Shown in pieces: positions 50,518 through 63,745 of a DNA stretch of 64,000 bases. Within the stretch, counting starts at the first letter, position 1; every line of letters begins with the position of its first letter. Source of the DNA: Cavia porcellus (taxonomy: Eukaryota; Chordata; Mammalia; Rodentia; Caviidae); the NCBI RefSeq assembly GCF_034190915.1, contig NW_026947507.1, positions 31,114,001 to 31,178,000 of the forward strand, given 5' to 3'. A program made the translations under genes and the position numbers. The notes below the pieces were generated by a model that saw only the letters and a program-made list of their open reading frames with translations, ran no database searches and was not told where the DNA came from.

Positions 50518-52687
50518 GTAAGTACAAATGTATATTCTTTTATTATTCTTCAACATCCGTTTTGTTACAAGCTTGATTTTCAATTTTTATTTCTTTTGCC
50601 TGATCTTGCAATTTTGTACTGTGTTTTCTTCCTTCTTCCACCTCTTGTTCACTTATCTCCTTCTCTTCTTCCTCCTCCCGTTTCTTTTACTTAAATTCCT
50701 TCTGCAGAAGTCATTTTCTTTGTGACCTTAGCAAAAATTCTGAAAACTTAAATGTCTAACAATACTTTCATGACTTCACATTTTAAAACTTAGCTGCATT
50801 TTCCTCAGTATTATCAAATTGGTAGTTTGCTTTATATAAAATGTTACTAACAAAACATTAGACAATGATTCTTATTCTTATAGAGATTATTGTATTGCAT
50901 TCTGACTGCCTTGGATATTGTTAAATTTCACTAAATGGTTTAAGAAATATTTTTTCTTTGTATTTCTTGTTTTGCATGCTACCAAATTATTCTACTTGAG
51001 GTCATCTTTCTTTAAGTTTATCTTTAATGTTATAGTTCATGTGTGTTTTTCAGTATAAACTTGCAACCATTAATTCATTCTGCAGGAATGTCCAGCCTGG
51101 TATTTATACCTTCTATTATATTCTCTGTCAACCACTCTATTTTAATATCTGATATTTTCAATTAAATGATTTATTGTTCTTGTTTTATATACCAGTATCC
51201 TTCCTGCCTTTTCAAAAATATACTTAACATTTATTTTAAGTTGTGCTTCCAGTTACTGTGCTTCCGTCCATGTTATATGTTGTTCAATTAAACCTCCATG
51301 CTTGAAAGTCTCCTGAGTTTGACCTGTGAGCCCATTGCCTGGGGTGGTATCATCAGTTCCTGCCAGGTAGAGGCGCTAGATAAAGGCTGAAGAACAGGGA
51401 TGGTGAGGAAAACCAAGATAACACAGAAAACCCAAAGCATTTGCTATCATGTCTCCTGGTCAACTCATGGTTAGGTTTCCACCTGAGCTCTGCAGGAGAT
51501 GATGCCCGAGAGGCAAACTGTCTTAGCACAGCCGGACTGGCCCAGATGGTTTATGAACTAGAGGGACTCAGAGGCCTGTCATGAGTGGGTCAGCTCCATC
51601 TGTCCTGTGGCTCCTCAGGACTCCACCTTCCTGTGATTGTGATTTGTTTTTCCTTTGTTTTCACAGCCTGATAGTTTTCTAAATGACTGTGTCCTGGGTG
51701 TTGGCTTAAATCTGACAGTGGAAAGGAAAGGGATGACTGCCTGCCTCATCAGGAGGAAGGGGCGAGGCCCAGAGGAGCAGCTGTAGAGACCTCCAAGGGC
51801 CCTCGTTTTGCAGTCCGAGGCCTGGGCATCACTCACCTCAGATCCAGTTAGAGTCTCACTGGTGGTAACTCCTGCAGGCCATGTTTCCAATCCTTTTCTA
51901 CTGCCTCCAACTCTGATTTTGGAGGAGGGGCCCAGGCACCTATGCTAATTTACCTTCAGGAAAGGAGCGGGAATTGTGTTTTTCAATTTTTTTCACATGT
52001 CTTTGATTTGAATCAATAGTACACATATTCTCCAACTCCAGTTTATGAATTATGCATATGAAAGATTTCATAAGTAGTATTTAATAAATCAAATCTATAG
52101 TGAATAACAAGCATTCTAGGAAAACTCGTTTTCTATAATATGCTTCTTATAGATTTCTTTAGCAAATCACAGTTTATTTATTTTTTTAGCTGTCATATTA
52201 TTTCATTGATTTTTGTCACCAAAATTTAATGGGATAGCTATTTTAGAATTGCTAAAACAGTAAATCCTACTAAATAGGGTGTCTTTATTTTGTCAGCATT
52301 TTGCTTGAATCTAGAAAAATTAAAGAAGTCTCTTTGTTTCATTATTGGCATCTCAGAAAAGAAGCAAAGGAATGATAGAAACTAAAAGCCCTAGTTTTAA
52401 GATGATCAAATGCTTGACAGCTCTCAAAATAATTAACATTAAAATAAAATGCTGTGTTTTAAAATTCCGAAGTATATATTAATACGGCATCCTTGGGTTG
52501 AACTGCATAATGACTGTTCAATTAGGTTTTTGTTAAATGGTAAGTAGCCCAATACCAAGCAAAACTCTTAAGTGGATGTGTTTCTTGCCTAGTAACTTTG
52601 TGTCTAGATATGTATTCTTAGAAATAATGGAAGGATATACACAGATTATATGCATTGAAGAGGTTTATTTAAGGTCGGTATACAGTC
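50518..52687. other. Intronic sequence with a GC-rich block
   Basis: 50518-51290 is AT-rich with a CT-rich patch near 50620-50700. The 51300-51960 part is clearly GC-richer, with moderate CpG content, and carries a chance 91-codon minus-strand open frame. It fits no repeat I can name. Confidence 0.4.
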
Positions 52688-53155
52688 TGTGGTTGGTTGA
52701 ATAATGAATAATGGCCCTTCAAAGATCTGTACTTCCTGATCCTCATGACGTGTCACTTTGTGTTGGATGCCAGGGCACAAGGGGTTTCATAGACTGACTG
52801 AGTTAAGAATTTTGAGATGGGAAGATTTTCCTGAATTATCTTAATGAACTCATGTAATTATGAGGTCAATATCTAAGGATAAAAAAAGCCCAAGTCAAAG
52901 AAAAAATCAGGTGACAAAGGAATCAGAGGCTGGTGTGACCCATTTCTAAGAAGCATAGGTATGAATTAAGAGTGCGTAAAACCTCTAGACACTGGAGAAG
53001 GCAAGGAAATACTTTGCACTCAGGAAACTGGGAAGAAACAACCCTGACAACACTCTGCTGTTAAGCTTTTACTACCAAATCATTAAGATGATTATTTGTC
53101 TGAAAAGTACTAAGTTTATGGTAATTTTTAAACTAGCAATAGAAAATTAATATAG
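52688..53155 (+). mobile_element. MLT1-like LTR (ERVL-MaLR group)
   Basis: Opening ggttgaataatgaataatgg, then cttcctgatcctcatgacg, tttgagatgggaagattttc, cctctagacactggagaagg, and the ending tactaagtttatggtaattt followed by aatagaaaattaatatag, in MLT1 order. Solo, heavily mutated. Confidence 0.75.
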
Positions 53156-53534
53156 TATATAGTAGTAAAAGTGTTAACAGCAAATCAGTTTAAAAAGTTT
53201 AAATATTATGATATATTTAAAATACGCATTACAAAGCCATTAAAATTATATTGCAAGAGAAAATTCCATTATATAAGATGCCCAATCTATGCTATTAAAT
53301 AAAAATATTTAAAAGCAAAAAATTATTCTTTCTATCAGCTTATGTCATGATGCAAACTAATTGCATTCATCTTGAGGAATGAATACATGTGCATGCTGCA
53401 TCTTAATCATTTGTGCTTCTACTTTCTCTCCTCATCCTCCCAAGATGCCTCTCCCATCTTCACACAGGCTACCTTCCTGTAAGTCTTAAGAAGCTCATTT
53501 TTAACAAAGAAATTACAAAAAAGCAACTTCCAGC

Positions 53535-53735
53535 TTTAAGCACTTCGCATGGGCCAGCAACATTTTAAGATTTACACTCTCAGTTATTGATCCTGTGAGA
53601 TAGAACATATTGTCCCCATTTTTCAGTAAAGTAATCGAGGCAGTAAGACATTACACCTTGCCCAAGATCACACAACTAGTAAGGACACACTTGAAAGGAG
53701 GATATCAGACCCCTGAGTTTGTACATTGTCTACTT
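53535..53735 (+). mobile_element. MIR SINE
   Basis: agcacttcgcatgggccagc, attgtccccatttttcagta, ttgcccaagatcacacaact and agtaaggacacacttgaaag are classic MIR core landmarks in the right order. Confidence 0.75.
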
Positions 53736-56700
53736 TGTATAAATAAATCTGAACTAAACAAACCAAACGTATTACAAACATGATAACATTATACAATGGA
53801 AACCAGGTGAGTTTTATTTTCTTCTTTTCTTTATGTGAACAGTAAACTAATTACTTTCGAAATGAAGAAAAATACATTTAAAAAAGAACAGAAAAAAATT
53901 GCAAATGTTTTGATGATGATCTTGAGAAAAATACTCCCCATTTCATTTTATTTCAGGGGAAGATTGCACTTTTCGTTTTTCAAACTAAATTGCTATGAAA
54001 ATTTTATATAAATATGTAATTGTCTAGGAGAATGAAATTATCTCATGACCTGCATGATTACATACCTTCCAGAGTTTTGCAAATCTAACATATGCATATT
54101 AAAATACCAGTACTCTTACTTATAAATACCAGAGTGATACATGAAAAACATATAGCATAAGAAAGAGAATTTAAAATTTAACCTGAGAGGGAAAATGGCC
54201 TGTAGCCAGCCTTTAATATGGTTCGCCTCAACATTTCATAATAGGAAAGCGTCCACAGAGGCAGCCACCAGAATAGCCATGCTTTTAAAAACAGTGTTAC
54301 TGGTGTTCTCCCTGCAAGTAAGACACCACTCAGCTCCGTCTCCACAGATCCCTCTTCCAAAACACAAAGTCTACTAAAGCAAGGTCTCGGCCACTATCCC
54401 TCTGATAGAAGAGCTCTGCTTTTTGAAGTGGACAGAATGCAGGTTCACTCCCCCCCAACTGCTCTCAATCTCTGCCCATCTTGATGCTAATTATACTCAC
54501 AAAACTAAATGCAGATTTATGGAAAAATGGCTGAAACCATAAAACTAAGACACGAAAGCCTTTTAGCAGTAAGTACTAATCAATTTGGTTTTGGTTGACC
54601 TCATCCCATTAAAAGACAGGCACTGTGCACACCTAGCACATTCAGCTACTAAAACATGGGCAAGGAGTTGTGAATCCCACAAACTGTCCAGATGACTGCA
54701 AGGGACAAGGCTGAACCAGCCAAGTGACCCCAGAAGGGGTAACATTGAGGTCAATTTCCTAGTGTTTGTTTTGGCATGCCTACGGTCAGCCTACCTCTCC
54801 TGTTGTTTAAAAATTAATAAAAGAATTTTTCAGGCATGGAAAGAGAGAAGAGAGGAAATACTTGAAGGTTCAGAAGAAAACTAGACCCTTACAGTTTTTA
54901 CTGCCAGAATATTTCTTTCTTATTAACTATTTTATCCCCAGATCATAAAACATCGGTATAAGTGACAGTGAGCATTCAATATTCATTCAGTGAGTACATC
55001 TTTGAGAAAGTCATTTGTTCATCTCTAGGGGATGATAAGAAGTCCTTGAAAGTAAAAAAGCATGAAGGTAAAACTATAGAGAAAATAAGCTAAGACCAAG
55101 AAAGAGAAAGGAAGGGGAAAAAAGGAGAAACAAAAGAAAAAGGAAGGAAGAAAGACAAAAATGCATAAATTAAGAAAATGTAAAAGAATAAGAGAAATAC
55201 AGCTGAGTATATAAGGGAACATAGATACAAAAGAAATGTCCTATGCATTTATTTAAATTTATGTGTATATTTAAACTCTCAGGCTCAATCTGTAACTTCA
55301 GGCTATTTTCATATACACAAATGTATTTATATAGAACTTGCTCCTTTAATTTCTGGTATCTAGTTTTTCTTTCTGACTTAGAAAATTTCTGATCACACTG
55401 ACATTTTTATTTAATTTCTGACAGCTACATTTTATATTGTTCTTTAACATGTTTAAAACATTATTATGTGCGATGAGAGATTTGTGATTAATGAATGATA
55501 TGAAAGAAATAGACTTTAAAAGAAGTCATGTAGGATGAATTCAGCTTCTCATAATCACAGTAATTAGATCTTTACTTCTACTAAAGACAATTGGAAAGTT
55601 GAAAATTAATAAAAATTGTCTCCTGGGAGACTTTGAAGAATTAGCACAACTGCAATGAAATAGCAGACAAATAGCTATAGAGGGATAAACATCTGGAGAG
55701 AGAGCTTGGCATTTGGGTTGCTTATCCCTAGTGGTGTTTACCATTTTCCAAAGTAGTTGAGGAGCTAGGAGCCACAGTGGGAGTCCAGGACCTGTACCAT
55801 CAGAGCTTGGGAAATGTTTCTGCTTTCTGTGTGGTTTCAAGGCTGAATCTAAAGCCTGAGTGTGAGCAGGAAGCTAATGCGCATCACAGCTATCTACAAT
55901 TCTTGAGCAGGATTAATGGATTTCTAGAGACACCGAGTACCTGATAGGGGCAAGCCAAAATTCTCGCTGTGCCCCTAATTATTTCTAAAAAGCACTCTTC
56001 GTAATAAGACAGCCAGCCATAAGTGATAACTAGGCGTACAATAAGACAAGACAATAACACTAGAGCCAAGTCAGAGGTCAATCAGAAAAAAATGATGCCA
56101 TTGAATATATCCCAGTTATAAAATATTTATTATAAAACCTGGAAGTTTATATCAACCTATCAACCTAGAATATCTGAGAGACCCTATATCTGGGGAGTTT
56201 TCATGAAAATCACATGTCTCAGGTTGAAGAACCAAAGTAGGGCTTCTCAACGTCTTCCCAAAAGTTGCTGTGATTCTCAAGAAATTCTCAGATGTTCCCA
56301 CAAACACAAAAGTGTTCAGGAGAAACAGGAGTAGACATCAAGGGCTCCCCAGAAAGACAGTGTACACCTCATGTTGGCTTACACATCCAGCTTGCACATG
56401 ACTATGGAAAATTAAGGATCCTTCTAGCACCATCCCAAATCACACAAGAGCCTCTCATCAAGCAGTATTCAGAAGAAGTTGTGAGAATTGTAGCCCTTGG
56501 CTCCTTGTCTTGGCTTCCAATAAATTTGGTTTTGCCTGTCAGACAGTTTGCCCTGCATAGTTATGCACTCAGATTGTCTTATTTTGTGATTTGGGAGACT
56601 CTAGTCTCACCACTGCACCATGCTTGCCTCCCATGTGGCTTCCTTCCCATGTGTATCTCCTGAGATCCCTGTCCTTCTTAGAGACTACCTCAAATTATCA

Positions 56701-58629
56701 TAATCGGAGAGGGCATCCTGTCCTTCCTTCTCAGAATTAGTCATCAATCTGTGTTATCCTTTCTTGTATTCATGATCTTATCGGTTTATTATCAAGCAGT
56801 AGTCTTTCAATGATTGTTTCTTACCTAGTTTTCCCACAAATCTGTAACTACTGCTAAGGGCAAGTATTTCCTATATCTTTGTTATTTATTTTCTGTGACT
56901 ACCATTTAACTCATTAACTCACTGTGTTTAGAATCTCAGAAATTTTGTTAAATGAAATTTACTAGCTCAGTACAAATGTGAGAAAGAAGTTAGTGAAATC
57001 TTGCAGTTTGGAATAAACCCACAAATCTATGAAGTTTCCATCAAATTGTCATTATTTATGCCATAAGCAAAGAGATAGTAATAGTGTGATCCATTGGTCA
57101 TATATATGTGTGCTAAACAAATAAATAACATAGTTCAATTGCTAAGTTCCAACCTTGTTTCTAACTAGAAATATTTGGCAGAGTGTGGCTGGAATTTTGT
57201 ACGTGTTCATTCTAACATAGATATTTCAAAAAATATGCTCTGTAAAAAGCAGCACTTTTTAAAGTTATGCTTTTACATCAAATATTAAAAGTATTATAAT
57301 AACAAACATCATATAATCACATAAAAATACCTTAAAAGTGGACAGAGATCTCATGAATATCCTGTTACTCCAAGTGTTTCTTACATGATTTTAGTCTTAA
57401 TGTTTCTTGTTAAAGTCTCCAGTGTAAGAGAAAAATTTCAAGTAGTGATAAGAGAGGAGAGTGAAGTAAAAAAAGACCAAATCTTAAGTGCGTGTATCAT
57501 TTTATCAAAATGAAATTTGTCAGTCTGTGCACTAATGATAAGAAGAGAAAGAAAATGGAAAACTTTTCTCTTGTTGGTGAGTCTTAAGGTCCTTGGCACT
57601 GCAGTTTATGGTAACGTCATTCTCCAATACACAAGAGTTCACAAACATGACTTTGTGCCTTGTCAAAATATCTGCAGGTATTCACAGTGCTGTTCACAGT
57701 AAAGATATTTTGTACTTGATAATATGTTGGCTTTAAAACAGAATTTTGAGCAAAATTTTTCTACAAATTTCCCCCATGTTATATTGGCCCCCAAACATTA
57801 ACTGCTATACAGGTGCAAGATAAAATTGATCAGTCAAAAAATGTAGTCCAGGTAATACACAAGGCCAGTGCTTTGTTTTGGTGTTTTTCCTGTTCACTAT
57901 TTAACAGTGGGACTTTAATTGTTTTTAAACTGCAGTTTAAAATGGGAACATATATGGTGGTTAGAAACAGGAAGTGCAAAGCAGAACCTTGAACTCTGTG
58001 AAATAGGCCAAAAAGAAATTTCTGAAAATTTTATTTTTGACATGAGCTCCTCTTCTGTTCTTACTGCTCACTGCAAATAATCATGATGAAGAGCATGGTA
58101 ATGTTCAGTCCACTCATTGAGCGTGAACGCAGCAGTGTTCTCAGAAAAAATGGGCTCTCATATTTACGAGTGTTTTATACTTATAGAGAGCCAAACACTT
58201 TTCCTTGAAAAATTCCCAACAAAACATACATGAAATGGTCACTCTTGCTGCAGTATTTACATAGCACTGATGCAAGTTTTTTTTTTCTTCTCATTCCTTT
58301 CCTTTTTCTTCTCTTTTGCAACAAAAAAAAGGAGAGATTAGCAGAAAAAATGAAAAACCTTTTTTACTACTCAAATATTTCTTCAAAATCAGTTTCAGGA
58401 TCCCCTACAAGATGAAGCTTATGTAACAGGAAAAAAACCACAGTTATGTTACAAAAGCTAGAACTTCATCAAACCCAGTGACAATATAAAATGACATAAA
58501 TTGTATTTTTTTAAAAGACACATTGAAATAAGAGTACAGACAGTTTAATTAATCTACCTTTTTAAAACTAGACACAAGCACAGTTAACAATGACTTGCTG
58601 ATTTTACTTATATTTGTTCTCCATATTAG
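53736..58629. other. Intronic sequence, mostly unclassified
   Basis: AT-rich overall. 55080-55165 is an A/G-rich tract. 55540-55870 and 56280-56690 are GC-richer and have open frames of 99 (-) and 123 (+) codons with no recognisable family. Confidence 0.35.
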
Positions 58630-58671
58630 GATGATGATGTACTCACAGTGCTCAAATGTCAATTAATTAAG
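58630..58671 (+). other. Candidate 42-bp in-phase cassette exon (predicted only)
   Basis: A T-rich tract ends in attag at 58629, followed by 42 open bases and a strong donor (AAG then gtaaag) at 58672. In phase 0, the phase required after the MARCHF1 exon at 29450-29500, the segment reads DDDVLTVLKCQLIK without a stop. The other two frames contain stops. I know of no MARCHF1 isoform with this peptide, and short pseudo-exons with good splice signals are common in large introns, so this is a prediction and not a supported exon. Confidence 0.25.
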
Positions 58672-61220
58672 GTAAAGCAATTCTGATTTACTGTGTGAGA
58701 CTTCAGAGAGCATGTTTGCATGCACCATAAACATTACTGTTTGGCTGGGAGCAGTGCCACATTAAACCCTTTAGACACATGAACCCCTTAACATCCATCA
58801 AAAAACACCAATCTCTGAAAGACTATCTTCATTTACATGTAGTGAAGTAAATGTGTTGAAAGTGGTAACCTTTGGCTGTTGAAATATAATTTAATGTGTT
58901 TTAGATGAGTGTGTAATAAAACAGGAAGTGTCAGAGTCTGCTGGTAACACAGATTCATTTTGTTTCAGGCAAGGGACAGAAATGATTTGTTTTCTATTTA
59001 GCTCTTGCTATTCTTTTCATGGAAAAAATGTCACAGTGATTAGGACAAGGATGGATAAAGGAGATGAGTTTAAAGTTGCAAATTTATTAAAGGTTGTTTC
59101 CTTTACTTTTCACTTTTCAGCAATGTCTCCAATAGGACAGTGACTGTTTTTATCACCTATATAAAAATGTCAAAATGAAAGTAAATTATAGTGTGGGTGG
59201 AAGGACATCATTAGTTATCTTTAATGCCTGAAAATGCACTTCGAAGAGGATCTCTTCTGAGATAAAAAGATTGGATGGTTTTTTCACGTCATCATGCTAC
59301 GTGAGCATCCGAACTCCTTAAAATGGAGTGACAGCTAGCACAGCTCACATTCAAAGCAATATTCCGTGTTAGGCTGCATTTTCAGCATCTTTTGAATTAC
59401 ATCCACGAGAGAACCTGTTAAGTGATTAAAGCACACTGTAATTCATATCTGTATAGTTATTTTAGAGTGTATTACTAAATATTGTGACCCTAAGAATGGC
59501 ATGGAAGATTTCCATTGTACTGTAACACACAGGCAAAACCAATCTTTCTGCTTCTGTGGAATGTTCTGAAATTGCTGGAATCTGGACCATGGCATCCTGT
59601 CCAATAAGTAACAGAACAACTAGACAAACACTGCCCTACCCTTTTCAAGGATATTATGTACTTTTGTCTAGGTGGGCTAGTTCCTCCAAAGCAACATTAA
59701 AGTTATGTTTTACGATCATTTTTGTATAGAAACAAATACAATCTAGTATGAATTTATGTCCATTTTTATCTTAATTTTTCTAATTTTAAAAGAAATCACA
59801 ATCATGATATTGTCATGATGCTTTAAAATTTCAATAGCTCACAGGCCCTTTATCTACTCAACCCAGACAAATTGGCCCTGAAAAGGGAATACGCTTTATA
59901 TTCCATTATGTTAGGAGTTTACAACATGATTTTTAGATTCAAATAACTTTTGTACTGGGCTTGTTTTGCACATCGCTAGGTCTGAGAGCACCTGAGTTCC
60001 GGGGAGTGGTGCAGACACAATTAGGATGATGGGGAAGTCCCCTCTCTGTCTTCAAGTTTAATTTTAATCTGTTTGATATTTTAAGCATCTTTTGTAATAT
60101 TAAGTTTGGAAGAAGAGACCTCAGTGATTTAAAACGATTAAGCCACTGACTTGGATTCTGTGTATTACTTAAAATGGAAACCAGTTTCAATATTTTGAAC
60201 TATTCCTAATTAACTTGATTACTTATATATATCTGAGCAATATGTGCTCAGTAAAATCTCCACACAAGTTGTGAGAAACAAATGCAGGAGTACGTTTTTT
60301 ATTTTCCAGGGAATAGGCAAAGAGAGATAGCAACAAGTTCATTGCTTTAAACTCCTTATTTTTTGGTTTATTGAATAAAACATTCTCTCAGGCTTTTACA
60401 GCACTGTAAGTACCTTTGGATTTCATCATCTATGAAAAATAGGGTAGTGAGACTACTCTGTTGATTTATGTTTCATGTCCAATCTCTACCTAGATAATGC
60501 AAATTCATGTATCACAGCTGATTGCATTTGTCAGCTGTTTGGTGTTTTTGTCAGTTTTTTTTTAACTACCCTATTTTTGGCAAGTACATTAAAGCCTTGA
60601 ACTTGCAGCGTTAACAGCTCAAAGTTCTAATGAAAAAATCTAGCAATGGGAGATTATTAAACAAGTAATGGAAATCACTAAACATTATGCCTAAGGAATT
60701 GATCTATTAATTTTTATGTATTTGATTATTTGTGAATGGAAGATCATGAGTATCATCTTGTGCACATATTGATTACTTTATGATAAAATCAGAATGCTTT
60801 AAAAGTTAGAGAGATCCAGGGACACTAAACCAGGAGAGAGGCAGCCCTGGCTCTATCTCTTATGTTCGCTTTAGGATTTTTCTTTTGGCCTCCGAAAACA
60901 TCAGCTTCCTTGTTAGTAAAGACAGTTAAACCCAAGCCATGCTGCATATGAGATGATCTGAAGTCACTTCTAGTATGAGAACATGAAATACTAGATAAAA
61001 ATGTAACAAGTAACTTTATCAGTACTAGCAAGAGACATCTGTAGGAATTAGAGAGCAAGAGGGAACCATAAACCAGAGAAACACATTCGAGAATTGACTG
61101 TCTGCAGTGTAGCTGCCCTAGGGGACTACGCAAGAGTGATTATCTCGCACAGGGCTGTCAGTGACCGCTCAAGACATGGGAATGAGTCTGTGTGGATGTA
61201 CAAAACAGCAGCTGTGAATG
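58672..61220. other. Intronic sequence, nothing recognised
   Basis: AT-rich with a GC-richer patch near 59280-59420. Open frames up to 102 codons lack family features. Confidence 0.35.
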
Positions 61221-61280
61221 AAGGGGAAGGAGGAGGAGAAGGAGAGGGGGAAGGGAAGGGAGAGGAAGGAGGAGGAAAAA
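61221..61280. repeat. (GGAGAA)n-type purine repeat
   Basis: A/G-only tract of GGGAAGG, GGAGAA and GGAGGA units. Open frames on both strands through it (glycine-glutamate, or leucine-proline-serine) are artefacts. Confidence 0.93.
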
Positions 61281-62585
61281 GCCCTTTGAAATACTACACA
61301 ACTCACATCTTTTGTTTTGGCTTAAATTCTGGGTATACAAGGAAAAAAAGAATCCTCTGAGAAATTTAATTATAGCTTTTTATAACTGTCTAGATGATAC
61401 TCAGGTTTGTGTTATCTACATGATCTAGAAAGCCCCAAATTAAGAAATATTTGCCCAAGCCAGTGCTATCACCTGCAAAACATGCACAGTCCGCTGAAGT
61501 GCTAGGAATCAGTGTAGGGCTGGCTGAAGAGAGATGCTTCCGAGTCTCCTTTCTCCTCGGTTACATACCCAACAGCAAGATCTGGCAGGATGTTTTTAAA
61601 GTAATGGAAATGCAGGAAATAGCGTCTCATAGTGAAAGTTTCCAGCCTGAGTTTCCTAGAATGAAGGGTACTTGTTGAACAGCCTCAAAGACTCACATAG
61701 AATTTCTAACTATCTTGCCAGCTTTAGGTAACTGATTCATAATGGAACCCAACTGAAATTTGTATTTTTTGATCATAGGCAAAGAAAATAGTCATCTTGA
61801 AAAATAAACATATTGGTGTGTTTATGTATTTATGGAGATTTTAAAACCTCCAGAGCCCAGGAAGTTTCAAAATATAAAAGCCATGAAGAGTTCCAAAATA
61901 CTAAGACACACAAAGAAAATCCCCAGAAGGAAGTTAAAGACAGTTGCCAGGAAACATCATTAGCTGCTCCCAATTTAGAACCAAAATCAGACCAAACCAG
62001 GAGAACACAGAGTTATAGAGGAGATATTACCAAGAAAAAAATGAAAATTAATACATTTTTGATGTTTGTAAATGTTGAGAGACACATAGCTTCTGGCAAG
62101 ATCAAAAATGAATTATGAGGAGGATTATAGAAAATTGAGCAAAAGACAAAACAAACTGCTAGGAGCAAAAACTATGCGGATGACTCAAGAGGCAAAATTG
62201 TCATACAGTGTCATTAGAGAGCAGAGGAAAGGAAATATGGGAGGCTGGAATTGTAAAAAGGTGAATTCTCTAATTTCTCTGATGCTTATTCACCGAGCAC
62301 ATTTATTTTTCTTTAAAAAATGCAACTGAAGTTATCATATGTTTATGAATATAAATATTAAATAATACCAAAATAAATTCCTCAGTGAGTTGAAACAATG
62401 CATCTAACAGAAGAATGAAAAGTGAAAAATGGTAATATATTTCTACTTGGCCTTCCATAATGGATAGGTGAAAAAGAATGGAGAATCAATAGTAAATAAA
62501 TAAATAAATAAATAAATAAAGGACCAAGAATTTCAGAGATTTTATGGACACAGTAAAACCTTGAACTGCACTTAGGAAGATCTAT
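61281..62585. other. Intronic sequence, possibly old repeat DNA
   Basis: The A-rich part 61810-62330 has + strand open frames of 101 and 73 codons rich in lysine and glutamate that could derive from an old LINE, but I found no diagnostic motif. Confidence 0.3.
62493..62521. repeat. (AAAT)n microsatellite
   Basis: About seven TAAA units in a row. Confidence 0.95.
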
Positions 62586-62985
62586 ACCTTCTTAGTAAAC
62601 TTTGAAAGGGATGGTTAATCTTAATTGTTCATTTGGCTAGATTATTGAAATCTTTGGAAAAGATTGTATCATGGGGCTTTAACTCATCACAGGATTAATT
62701 CACTGATAGGAGGTGCTGTTCTGAGGAGCTATTGGAAGGTATAGTCCCACAGCAGGACATGGATCACCATGCTGTGCTTTGGGGGGTGGATCTCTCCTTG
62801 GTGCTCCTTCCTTGTGTTCTGCTCCTGGCCACCGAGAATGAGCTGCTTTGCTGCACATGTCCTCCATCATGATGTTCCTGCTTTGGAGTCAGGGAACCAT
62901 GAACTGAACCCTCTGAAACTGTGACCCACAATAAATTTCTCCTCCTTTAAATCTTGGATGTCAGGAATTTGGCTGTCAAAATAGG
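62586..62985 (+). mobile_element. LTR-like repeat, subfamily uncertain
   Basis: Starts gggatggttaatcttaattg and includes ctcctggccaccgagaatga, tcctccatcatgatgttcc, and the closing ctgaaactgtgacccacaat followed by aaatttctcctcctttaaat. The closing 'aaactgtgagcc.aaataaa' layout is typical of MaLR and related LTRs. Confidence 0.55.
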
Positions 62986-63495
62986 AAAGTTGCTTAATAG
63001 TCAAGACTGTGGAAATGTAGCAGATGGTAACAGACAGTAAGTAAGAGCAAGCCTATATAGGAGGGTAACTCTAAATAAATTAATACCTCATTTTTTATCA
63101 GAAACACTAAAATATATGGACAATGAGATAATATCCTGAGAAGGCTGAAAAGATAATTAAATCTAAAAGTATGCACCCTGCTAAATTACTTTTTTGAAAA
63201 CAAAATTCTGGATACATAATGTCTTTTTTAAAAGAACTATAAATTTTACTTACCAAAGAAGAAAACTAAGTACGGAATTTCATAAGATGGAAGAAATTAT
63301 GAATGAATTAACATGTGTAAAGCGAAAAATAAAAACATTTATTGTAATATAACCGCAATAATGATAGGAGACAAGGTGATAAGCATTCAGAAAGAGTTGA
63401 AGAAATACACGTTAAAACGGAGAGGAGAGAAAAAGTAAGCATGCCCAACATAAAGCATATAAAAAGATAAGGAATCCAGGGCATGATTTGCCACA
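62986..63495. other. Intronic sequence, faint L1-like character
   Basis: aaaagtatgcaccctgctaa and similar text faintly resemble old L1-type DNA. Not secure. Confidence 0.25.
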
Positions 63496-63745
63496 ATTAA
63501 TATATATATAACTTGTATATATTATATATTACTATATAATTTGTATATATTATATTTTATATATACCATGTAGCAAACATGTAATATAATAATGCATATA
63601 TTACATATATTATTTATTACATAGTAAATTATATATTTTATAAAATATATTACATATTATTGTATAAAATATAAATTAATAGGATATTAATAAATATATA
63701 ATTTATATATTTATACTTACTAAATATATAATTTATATATACAAT
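63496..63745. repeat. Extreme AT-rich tract, TATA-type
   Basis: Nearly all A and T, built of imperfect TATATA, ATTATATA and TAAATATATAA units, with many internal palindromes. Low-complexity DNA of this type may form cruciforms. Confidence 0.93.

Noticed and set aside
56292..56663. 123-codon plus-strand open frame in a GC-richer patch
   Set aside because: I could not match it to a protein. The AATAAA-like word nearby suggested an LTR, but the rest did not support one.
61813..62329. Two lysine/glutamate-rich open frames that could be a LINE ORF1 remnant
   Set aside because: No diagnostic coiled-coil or RNA-binding motif was found, and the A-rich composition explains the residues.
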